A stretch of 6,308 bases of DNA from CAMAVH01 sp036500145 (GTDB lineage: Bacteria; Pseudomonadota; Alphaproteobacteria; SMXQ01), in the NCBI GenBank assembly GCA_036500145.1, contig DASYCO010000006.1:1-6308 (forward strand), given 5' to 3'. The notes beneath the pieces were generated by a model. The model did no database searches and had not been told where the DNA came from. It worked only from the letters and a program-made list of their open reading frames with translations. This document shows, piece after piece, positions 1 through 5,161 of this stretch. How positions within the stretch are numbered: position 1 is the first letter of the stretch; every line of letters begins with the position of its first letter. The position numbers and the translations under genes were made by a program.

Positions 1-176
1 AAGACGGTGCGCAGGCCGACATCCGCGCGCTGGGCGACCTGCTCGGCGCTGGGCGTGACCTCGCCCGAGTGGATGATCTCCAGCATGGCGGCGACGATCC
101 GGGCGCGGTTGTCCGCGCCGCGCAGGCGCCGGCCGTCGGCCTTGGGCTCCGGCGCGCGCGCCGGGGCTCGGCTCAT
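1..176 (-). CDS. TetR-family transcriptional regulator, N-terminal part (runs off the left edge)
   Basis: Read on the minus strand from the ATG at 176-174, this frame gives about 58 residues and stays open to the window edge. After a basic, Pro/Ala-rich lead of ~20 residues comes a segment starting near NRARIVAAMLEII and continuing through TPSAEQVAQRADVGLRTVF. This matches the first helix and helix-turn-helix of TetR/AcrR-type DNA-binding domains, where the recognition helix follows a G-(L/V)-(R/S)-x-x-(V/L)-(Y/F) pattern. The C-terminal ligand-binding domain lies outside the window, so neither inducer nor target can be named. The start codon overlaps the TGA of the upstream acyl-CoA synthetase fragment (ATGA, 4-base overlap). 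No good Shine-Dalgarno sequence precedes it, so translation is probably coupled to that gene. Regulators of this type often sit next to the genes they control; a role in fatty-acid metabolism is only inference from the neighbour. Confidence 0.85.
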   Translation of the reverse strand, partial: MSRAPARAPEPKADGRRLRGADNRARIVAAMLEIIHSGEVTPSAEQVAQRADVGLRTV

Positions 177-643
177 GCGAACAGTCCGGAGAGGCCGGCC
201 GGGGCGAGGACTGCGTCGACCTTGGCGCGCGCCGCCGCCGGCAACAGTCTGGCCGCCAGCCCCGCGGTCGAGACGATGGCGAAGCGCGCGCCGCTGTCGG
301 TCAGGATATGCAGATGGTCGGTGACGCCATTGGTGCAGTAGGCCGGCACGGTGACGCCGCCTGCCGCCAGGATCGCCAGATCGGCCATCAACCATTCGGG
401 CCGGTTTTCCGCCACCAGGCAGACCCGGTCGCCCGCCGCGAGGCCGAGATGAAGCAAACCGCGTGCAAGGGCGTTGACCTTCTCGGCCGTTTCGCGCCAA
501 CTCATCGACTGGTAACGAGGGCTGTCGTCCGAATTTGTCGAACCAGGGCCCGGCCGCTTCACCCACAGGAAGGGTTTATCGGCGAGCCTTGCGGATCGGG
601 CGAAAAACAGTCCCGTCAGACTTTGCGCCCGATCTTGTGCCAT
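173..643 (-). pseudogene. Truncated long-chain acyl-CoA synthetase (AMP-binding family), N-terminal fragment only
   Basis: The 156-residue product resembles the N-terminus of long-chain fatty acyl-CoA ligases (FAA1/FadD15-like), which activate fatty acids through an acyl-adenylate. Visible family features are the Trp-Arg-Glu stretch near residues 49-51, LARGLLHLGLAAGDRV (59-74), AENRPEW (78-84), and a DLAILAAGGVTVPAY segment (88-102) followed by a conserved DSGA (116-119). Family members are usually about 600 residues. This product stops before the Thr/Ser/Gly-rich ATP-binding loop and the whole catalytic C-terminal half, so it cannot be a working ligase alone. Nothing in 1-172 continues the enzyme; that stretch encodes a TetR regulator in a different frame. 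I chose the ATG at 643 because AGGGAGA (minus strand, 652-658) sits 8 bases upstream; a TTG at 679 would add 12 residues with no support. The fragment may be a deletion remnant kept as a translated leader for the regulator, or an assembly artefact. Confidence 0.75.
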
Positions 644-651
644 CGTTGCCG

Positions 652-658
652 TCTCCCT
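652..658 (-). promoter_or_regulatory. Ribosome binding site of the acyl-CoA synthetase fragment
   Basis: On the minus strand this reads AGGGAGA, 8 bases before the ATG at 643. It decides in favour of that start over the in-frame TTG at 679 and shows that the truncated gene still has a normal initiation region. Confidence 0.6.
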
Positions 659-673
659 GTGCGCTGGCGCTCT

Positions 674-701
674 TTGCAAGAGCCGTTCGGGGTCTTATAT
701 C
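674..701 (+). promoter_or_regulatory. Candidate sigma-70-type promoter for the peptidase gene
   Basis: TTGCAA (674-679) and TATATC (696-701) are separated by 16 bases, each matching 4 of 6 consensus positions. They lie in the short divergent spacer just upstream of the peptidase gene, and the TTATAT stretch is locally AT-rich in otherwise GC-rich DNA. Transcription would begin near 707, leaving a leader of about 20 bases that holds the ribosome binding site. The call comes from consensus matching by eye; sigma-factor preferences in this organism are unknown. Confidence 0.4.
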
Positions 702-714
702 GCCTAGAGCAGTC

Positions 715-719
715 AGGAG
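715..719 (+). promoter_or_regulatory. Ribosome binding site of the peptidase gene
   Basis: AGGAG, 7 bases before the ATG at 727. It fixes the start there and argues against the longer in-frame reading from a TTG at 535, which would run back through the divergent gene. Confidence 0.75.
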
Positions 720-726
720 TCAGCCC

Positions 727-2706
727 ATGCCGAAATCCGTCGCCGTCAAATCCAAGACCCGTATCGCCGCAAAGCCCAAGGCGACCAAGGCCAAACCGAA
801 GAAGACTTCGGCCAAGTCCGCCGCCGCGAAGGCGACCGCCAAGCAGATCCAGGCCCGGCTGGCGGCGGCGAAGCTGGCGCAGGCGAAGACGGCCAAGGCC
901 CGCAAGCTCCAGGCCAAGACGATCCGCGGCCGCAAGGGCGCCAAGCCCGGCGACCTGCCGGTGTGGGATCTCAGCCATCTCTATCCCGGCCCCGAATCGC
1001 CGGCCCTGAAGAGCGACCTGACGGAGAGCCAGGACCGCGCCAAGGCCTTTGAGGCGCGCTATGCCGGCAAGCTGGCGGGCCTCGGCGGCCGCGACTTCGG
1101 CGTCGCCATCGGCGAATACGAGACGCTGCAGGAAGTGCTCGGCCGCATCATGAGCTACGCGCAGCTGCTCTACGCCGGCAACGTGTCGGACCCGACGACG
1201 GCGCAGTTCTTCCAGACCATGCAGGAGCGCGTCACCGACATCTCCAGCCATCTGCTGTTCTTCACCCTGGAGATCAACAAGCTCGACGACGACGTGCTGG
1301 AGAAGAAATACGCCGTGCCGGAGGCGGCGCACTACAAGAGCTGGCTGCGCGACGTGCGCGCCTTCAAGCCGCATCAGCTGTCGGACGAGGTCGAGAAGCT
1401 GCTGCACGAGAAGTCGGTGGCGGGCCGCGCCTCCTGGGTGCGCCTGTTCGACGAGACCATGGCGCGCCTGCGCTTTCCCATCGGCGGCAAGAAGCTGACC
1501 AGCGCCGAGGCGCTGCACCTGATGTCCGAACGCTCGCGCGCCACGCGCAAGTCTGCGGCCCTGGCGCTCGGCAAGGTGCTGGGCGAGAGCGTCGGCACCT
1601 TCTCGCTCATCACCAACACCCTGGCGAAGGACAAGGAGGTCGAGGACCGCTGGCGCAAGTTCCCGCATCCCTGCTCGGCGCGGAATCTCTCGAACTTCGT
1701 CGAGGACGAGGTGGTGGCGGCTCTGGCGAAGGCGGTGAAGAAGGCCTATCCGCGCCTGTCGCACCGCTACTACCGCTTGAAGGCGAAGTGGTTCAACGTC
1801 GACAAGCTCGACTTCTGGGACCGCAATGCGCCGCTGCCCAACACCGAAGACCGCTACATCCCGTGGGACGAGGCGCGCCAGCGCGTGCTGACCTCCTACA
1901 AGACCTTCTCGCCCGACATGGCGATCATCGCCGAGCGCTTCTTCGACGAGAGCTGGATCGACGCGGGCCTGCGCCCGGGCAAGGAGCCGGGCGCCTTCTC
2001 GCACCCGACCGTGCCGTCGGTGCATCCCTACGTGCTGATGAACTACCAGGGCAAGGCGCGCGACGTGATGACGCTGGCGCATGAGCTGGGCCACGGCGTC
2101 CACCAGGTGCTGGCCGGCCCGCGCGGCTACCTGATGTCGGACACGCCGCTGACCCTGGCCGAGACCGCGTCGGTGTTCGGCGAGATGCTGACCTTCCAGG
2201 GCCTGCTCGTCACCGAGAAGAACCCGAAGATGCGCCGCACGCTCCTCGCCGGCAAGGTCGAGGACATGCTGAACACGGTGGTGCGCCAGATCGCCTTCTA
2301 CGACTTCGAGCTGCGCGTGCACAGCGAGCGCTGCAAGGGCGAGCTGACGGCGGAACGCGTCAGCGACATCTGGATGGACGTGCAGCGCGAGAGCCTCGGC
2401 CCGTCGATCCGCCTCGAAGGCGACTACCGCTACTACTGGACCTACATCCCGCACTTCATCCATTCGCCGTTCTACGTCTACGCCTACGCCTTCGGCGACT
2501 GCCTGGTGAATTCGCTCTACGGCACCTTCCAGAAGGCGGAGCAGGGCTTCCAGCTCAAGTATCTCGACATGCTGCGGGCGGGCGGCACCAAGCGGCACAA
2601 GGAGCTGCTGGCCCCCTTCGGCCTCGACGCGACCGACCCGGCCTTCTGGGACCGCGGCCTCGAAGTGGTGTCGGGCCTGATCGACGAGCTGGAAAAGCTG
2701 AAGTAA
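727..2706 (+). CDS. pepF: Oligoendopeptidase F-like M3 zinc metallopeptidase with H1-like N-terminal extension
   Basis: This 659-residue protein belongs to peptidase family M3B (PepF/oligoendopeptidase F), normally cytosolic zinc enzymes that cut oligopeptides. The zinc site is HELGH at residues 452-456, with His452 and His456 as ligands and Glu453 as catalytic base. The third ligand is Glu479 in ETASVFGE. Downstream, the family-typical H-F-I-H-S-P-F-Y segment (576-583) lies in the substrate-binding helix region. The peptidase body begins at about residue 77 (LPVWDLSHLYPG). Residues ~190-260 look like the PepF N-terminal domain, and the rest is the M3 catalytic domain, complete to the usual C-terminus. 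Residues 1-76 are unusual: 21 Ala, 19 Lys and 5 Arg with a single acidic residue, resembling histone H1/AlgP-like tails. There is no signal peptide. The start has AGGAG 7 bases upstream. The gene is divergent from the acyl-CoA synthetase fragment and ends 3 bases from a convergent hydrolase gene, so it is probably monocistronic. Peptide substrates cannot be predicted. Confidence 0.95.
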   Translation: MPKSVAVKSKTRIAAKPKATKAKPKKTSAKSAAAKATAKQIQARLAAAKLAQAKTAKARKLQAKTIRGRKGAKPGDLPVWDLSHLYPGPESPALKSDLTESQDRAKAFEARYAGKLAGLGGRDFGVAIGEYETLQEVLGRIMSYAQLLYAGNVSDPTTAQFFQTMQERVTDISSHLLFFTLEINKLDDDVLEKKYAVPEAAHYKSWLRDVRAFKPHQLSDEVEKLLHEKSVAGRASWVRLFDETMARLRFPIGGKKLTSAEALHLMSERSRATRKSAALALGKVLGESVGTFSLITNTLAKDKEVEDRWRKFPHPCSARNLSNFVEDEVVAALAKAVKKAYPRLSHRYYRLKAKWFNVDKLDFWDRNAPLPNTEDRYIPWDEARQRVLTSYKTFSPDMAIIAERFFDESWIDAGLRPGKEPGAFSHPTVPSVHPYVLMNYQGKARDVMTLAHELGHGVHQVLAGPRGYLMSDTPLTLAETASVFGEMLTFQGLLVTEKNPKMRRTLLAGKVEDMLNTVVRQIAFYDFELRVHSERCKGELTAERVSDIWMDVQRESLGPSIRLEGDYRYYWTYIPHFIHSPFYVYAYAFGDCLVNSLYGTFQKAEQGFQLKYLDMLRAGGTKRHKELLAPFGLDATDPAFWDRGLEVVSGLIDELEKLK

Positions 2707-2709
2707 GGG

Positions 2710-3552
2710 CTACTGCCTGGCCGCGAGCAGGCCGTCCATCCAGGCGAGGAGGGCGGCGGTCGCCTCGCCCTCGATGCCGTAATAGCCATGGGCCGCCAGC
2801 GCGTCGCAAGACGCGCTGCGCGGCGGCAGGCCGCCGGAGAGCGTCTTAGTCTCGATCTTCGGGGCGGCGGTCAGGGCTTTCGTCAGCTCCGCCGCCCGTT
2901 CGGGCGGCGTCTCCTTGCAGGCGTCGTCCTGGTGCCACATTACTAGAGTCGGCACGCGAATGTCCTTCAGCGGCGTCTCGTAGACCGAAATCTGGCCCTT
3001 CACGCTGTTCTGCGTCACCGTCGAGGTGAGGCCGGCGCCGGTGATCAGGTCCGGCCCGAGCCTTGCCGCCACGTTGGCCGCCGAGGTCGAGCCCCGGCTG
3101 GTGCCAATCACGAAGACCGGCAGCGGTTGGCCGTCTCCCTGTTTCTTGAGGAATTCCACCACGGCCTGCGCGTCGCGGGCCTGGGCCTGGCTGGCGCGGA
3201 AGCTGCCGTTCATGTTGCTGCCGCCGACACGGTCGGACGGGGCGTCGGGCAGGGCGACCAGGAAGCCGGCGTCGGCCAGGCGCTGGCGGATGCGCATCAG
3301 GAAGTTGCCCCGCGTCTCCTTCAGGCTGCCGTTGCCGCCGACGTAGAGAAGGACGGCGGCGCGGAGCGGCCCGCTGAACTTGGCCGGGTCGGGGGTGACG
3401 ACGATGGTTCGCTGGGTGACGTCGGGCCGCCCCGGCAGCGTCTCCTCCCGGTCCGCCGCCTGGACCGGCGGGGCCCATGGGCCCGCGCTCCAGCCGAAGG
3501 CCAGAACCGCCAGGATTGACGCGATTCGGCAATGGGATAGGGCCTGTTTCAT
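2710..3552 (-). CDS. Secreted serine alpha/beta hydrolase, specificity unknown
   Basis: The 280-residue protein has an N-terminal signal peptide: a basic start (MKQALSHCR), a hydrophobic core (~10-20), and a likely signal peptidase I site after VQA (residue 32). It should act in the periplasm or outside the cell. The fold is recognised from GTSRG (150-154) with nucleophile Ser152, an acidic residue in WHQDD (Asp209 or Asp210), and His255 in AAHGYYGIE, in the order expected for an alpha/beta-hydrolase triad. Cys212 and Cys249 flank the acid and the histidine and could form a disulfide after export. The family includes esterases, dienelactone hydrolase-like enzymes and peptidases; the sequence gives no substrate. 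The ATG at 3552 was chosen because it starts a clean signal peptide and has AAGGCGAG 8 bases upstream; an in-frame start at 3603 would put 17 basic residues ahead of it. It is convergent with the peptidase gene and divergent from the transhydrogenase operon. Confidence 0.85.
   Translation of the reverse strand: MKQALSHCRIASILAVLAFGWSAGPWAPPVQAADREETLPGRPDVTQRTIVVTPDPAKFSGPLRAAVLLYVGGNGSLKETRGNFLMRIRQRLADAGFLVALPDAPSDRVGGSNMNGSFRASQAQARDAQAVVEFLKKQGDGQPLPVFVIGTSRGSTSAANVAARLGPDLITGAGLTSTVTQNSVKGQISVYETPLKDIRVPTLVMWHQDDACKETPPERAAELTKALTAAPKIETKTLSGGLPPRSASCDALAAHGYYGIEGEATAALLAWMDGLLAARQ
2715..2732. terminator. Weak hairpin at the convergent gene junction, possible bidirectional terminator
   Basis: GCCTG (2715-2719) pairs with CAGGC (2728-2732) around an 8-base loop. 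It sits just past the peptidase stop and inside the last codons of the opposing hydrolase gene. There is no T-run on either side, so it is not a classical intrinsic terminator. The two stop codons are only 3 bases apart, so any termination signal must overlap coding sequence. Confidence 0.2.
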
Positions 3553-3560
3553 GGGCAAAT

Positions 3561-3568
3561 CTCGCCTT
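3561..3568 (-). promoter_or_regulatory. Ribosome binding site of the secreted hydrolase gene
   Basis: On the minus strand this reads AAGGCGAG, 8 bases before the ATG at 3552. It supports that start over an in-frame codon at 3603. Confidence 0.5.
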
Positions 3569-3577
3569 GCAAAGCGG

Positions 3578-3608
3578 CGCAAAATCGCCATTCTGTGCCG
3601 CAAAATCG
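3578..3608. repeat. Pair of 10-bp direct repeats in the divergent hydrolase/pnt spacer
   Basis: CGCAAAATCG occurs at 3578-3587 and again at 3599-3608. The copies are offset by 21 bp, close to two helical turns, so they would face the same side of the DNA. The A4 tracts stand out in a GC-rich region, and the pair lies between divergent start codons, where an operator would be expected. The first copy is also inside a short dyad (GGCG-N6-CGCC, 3576-3589). A binding site is inference; the repeat itself is plain in the sequence. Confidence 0.45.
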
Positions 3609-3611
3609 GGG

Positions 3612-3650
3612 CGCCTGCGAAGGCGTACTAAGCCCCGGCGACGCGGGGGC
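3612..3650 (+). other. Two adjacent short stem-loops in the presumed pnt leader
   Basis: The first is CGCCT-GCGA-AGGCG (3612-3625), a 5-bp stem closed by a GNRA-type tetraloop. The second is CCCCG-GCGACG-CGGGG (3633-3648), with an alternative pairing of GCCCC (3632-3636) to GGGGC (3646-3650). They end about 35 bases before the pntAA start codon. Short GC-rich hairpins arise easily by chance in such DNA, and no known riboswitch class is recognised. Whether they are transcribed depends on a promoter I could not place with confidence; the best candidate is TTGCAA (3567-3572) with a poor -10 at about 3589-3594. Confidence 0.3.
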
Positions 3651-3667
3651 GTCAACGGCTACCCAGC

Positions 3668-3681
3668 AAGGATTTAGGGGA
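3668..3681 (+). promoter_or_regulatory. Ribosome binding region of pntAA
   Basis: Two purine-rich stretches precede the ATG at 3685: AAGGA (3668-3672), 12 bases away, and AGGGGA (3676-3681), only 3 bases away. Neither spacing is ideal, since one is long and the other short. The start itself is secure from the protein N-terminus, MQIAVLKE, which is typical of the family. Confidence 0.5.
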
Positions 3682-3684
3682 CCA

Positions 3685-4851
3685 ATGCAGATCGCGGTAT
3701 TGAAGGAACGGCGTCCGGGCGAAGCCCGCGTCGCCGCGACGCCGGACACGGTGAAGAAGCTCGTGGCGCTCGGCGTCACGGTCGTCGTCGAGGCTGGCGC
3801 TGGCGCGGGGTCGTCGATCCCGGACAAGCGCTACCAGGACGCGGGGGCGACCATCGCCGCCGACGCGGCCGGCGCCCTGAAGGACGCCGACGTGCTGTTC
3901 AAGGTGCAGCGGCCCTTGCGCGACGGCCCGGTCAACGAGCTCGCCCTCATGAAGAAGGGCGCCGCGCTGATCTCCAGCCTCGGCGCGCTGCAGAACAAGG
4001 ACGACGTGGCCGCCTACGCCGCGGCCGGCGTCACCGCCTTCGCCATGGAGCTGGTGCCGCGCATCACGCGCGCCCAGTCGATGGACATCCTGTCGTCGCA
4101 GGCCAACCTCGCCGGCTACCGCGCCGTGCTCGAAGCCACCCACATCTACGGCCGCGTGCTGCCGATGATGATGACGGCGGCGGGCACCGTGGCGCCGGCC
4201 CGCATCTTCATCATGGGCGTCGGCGTCGCCGGCCTGCAGGCCATCGCCACCGCGCGCCGCCTCGGCGCCATCGTGTCGGCGACCGACGTGCGTCCCGCCA
4301 CCAAGGAGCAGGTCGAGAGCCTCGGCGCCAAGTTCGTCATGGTCGACGACGAAGAGGCCAAGCAGGCCGAGACCTCGGGCGGCTATGCCCGCGAGATGTC
4401 GGACGAGTACAAGCGCAAGCAGGCGGCCCTGATCGCCGAGACCATCCAGAAGCAGGACATCGTCATCACCACCGCGCTGATCCCGGGCCGCAAGGCGCCG
4501 GTGCTGGTCAGCGAGGAGATGGTGCGTACGATGAAGCCGGGCTCCGTCATCGTCGACCTCGCGGTCGAGATGGGCGGCAACTGCCCGCTGTCCAAGCCCG
4601 ACGAGATCGTCGACGTCGGCGGCGTGAAGATCGCCGGCTACACCAACCTGCCGAGCCGCATCGCCGAAGACGCGAGCGCGCTCTACGCCAAGAACCTGCT
4701 CGCCTTCGTCACGCCGCTGATCGACAAGGAGACCAAGGCCTTGAAGATCGACGCCGCCGACGAGATCGTCGCCGGCACGCTGGTGACCCAGGGCGGCCAG
4801 ATCGTCCATCCGAGCCTGCAAAGCGGGCCGAGCCTGAAAGCGGGAGCCTGA
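3685..4851 (+). CDS. pntAA: NAD(P) transhydrogenase, alpha-1 subunit (soluble NAD(H)-binding domain I)
   Basis: This 388-residue subunit binds NAD(H) on the cytoplasmic face of the proton-translocating transhydrogenase, which uses the proton gradient to pass hydride from NADH to NADP+. It starts with the family's MQIAVLKER and extends through GEARVAATPD. The Arg-Gln-Asp loop that contacts nicotinamide is seen as Arg126, Gln131 and Asp134 (VPRITRAQSMD), in the same spacing as the R. rubrum RQD loop. The dinucleotide fold shows GVGVAG at 178-183 and an acidic residue at the end of beta-2 (Asp201 in SATDVR), which favours NAD over NADP. A mobile-loop-like segment lies around 226-240. The protein ends before any membrane helix, unlike the long E. 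coli PntA, so this is the split alpha-1 type. The next gene follows after 2 bases. The in-frame reading from 3595 is rejected because it adds 30 residues without family similarity. Confidence 0.97.
   Translation: MQIAVLKERRPGEARVAATPDTVKKLVALGVTVVVEAGAGAGSSIPDKRYQDAGATIAADAAGALKDADVLFKVQRPLRDGPVNELALMKKGAALISSLGALQNKDDVAAYAAAGVTAFAMELVPRITRAQSMDILSSQANLAGYRAVLEATHIYGRVLPMMMTAAGTVAPARIFIMGVGVAGLQAIATARRLGAIVSATDVRPATKEQVESLGAKFVMVDDEEAKQAETSGGYAREMSDEYKRKQAALIAETIQKQDIVITTALIPGRKAPVLVSEEMVRTMKPGSVIVDLAVEMGGNCPLSKPDEIVDVGGVKIAGYTNLPSRIAEDASALYAKNLLAFVTPLIDKETKALKIDAADEIVAGTLVTQGGQIVHPSLQSGPSLKAGA
4842..4846 (+). promoter_or_regulatory. Ribosome binding site of pntAB
   Basis: GGGAG, 7 bases before the ATG at 4854 and lying within the last codons of pntAA. 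This fits tightly linked translation of the two subunits. Confidence 0.6.
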
Positions 4852-4853
4852 AC

Positions 4854-5150
4854 ATGGAAGCCGTCGATCCCTTCATCTTCCGCCTCGCCATCTTCGTGCT
4901 CGCCATCTTCGTCGGCTACTACGTGGTGTGGAGCGTGACGCCCGCGCTGCACACGCCGCTGATGAGCGTCACCAACGCGATCTCTTCGGTCATCGTCGTC
5001 GGCGCGCTCATCGCCGCCGGCCCGTCGGGCTTCGAGCTGTCGAAGATATTCGGCCTCGTCGCCATCGCGCTCGCCGCCGTGAACATCTTCGGCGGCTTCC
5101 TGGTGACGCAGCGGATGCTCGCCATGTACAAGAAAAAAGCCAAGAAGTAA
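4854..5150 (+). CDS. pntAB: NAD(P) transhydrogenase, alpha-2 subunit (small membrane subunit)
   Basis: This 98-residue membrane protein corresponds to the C-terminal membrane part of the fused E. coli PntA and contributes to the proton-translocating domain II. Three hydrophobic helices are visible at about residues 8-28, 41-58 and 63-87. The short loop TPALHTPLMSVTNAIS, between the first two, is strongly conserved in the family, as is the segment NIFGGFLVTQRMLAMYKKK near the end, whose basic tail should sit in the cytoplasm. The gene starts 2 bases after pntAA stops and ends 11 bases before pntB, in the standard order of the split operon. Length and features are normal for the family, with no sign of damage. 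Confidence 0.97.
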   Translation: MEAVDPFIFRLAIFVLAIFVGYYVVWSVTPALHTPLMSVTNAISSVIVVGALIAAGPSGFELSKIFGLVAIALAAVNIFGGFLVTQRMLAMYKKKAKK

Positions 5151-5153
5151 GGG
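5149..5153 (+). promoter_or_regulatory. Ribosome binding site of pntB overlapping the pntAB stop codon
   Basis: AAGGG shares its first two bases with the TAA that ends pntAB and lies 8 bases before the ATG at 5162. Ribosomes finishing pntAB would be placed on the pntB start region. Confidence 0.55.
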
Positions 5154-5161
5154 CCCGGAAC

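Noticed and set aside
535..726. In-frame upstream extension of the peptidase from a TTG codon
   Set aside because: It overlaps the divergent gene, has no ribosome binding site and shows no family similarity; AGGAG before 727 fixes the start.
308..1009. 233-codon plus-strand frame across the divergent spacer
   Set aside because: It is antisense to the synthetase fragment and then out of frame with the peptidase gene; its Arg/Pro-rich end is a shifted reading of the Lys/Ala-rich tail.
616..2598. 660-codon open frame antisense to the peptidase gene
   Set aside because: Its protein is rich in His, Arg, Gln, Ala and Val with no recognisable domain. This is the usual mirror of a high-GC gene whose third positions are G or C; the sense frame has a full M3 peptidase.
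3527..3552. Lipoprotein signal in the hydrolase because of Cys8
   Set aside because: The cysteine comes before the hydrophobic core and has no lipobox around it; a signal peptidase I site after VQA fits better.
3595..3684. Longer pntAA start upstream of 3685
   Set aside because: The added 30 residues do not look like the family, and the canonical N-terminus begins at the ATG at 3685.
3652..4821. 389-codon open frame antisense to pntAA
   Set aside because: Composition is His/Arg/Asp/Gly-rich without any domain, and the sense strand encodes an intact, conserved transhydrogenase subunit.
5151..5161. GGGCCC palindrome between pntAB and pntB as a terminator or operator
   Set aside because: It is a 6-base restriction-site-like palindrome with no loop or T-run; it lies between the ribosome binding site and start codon of a co-transcribed gene.
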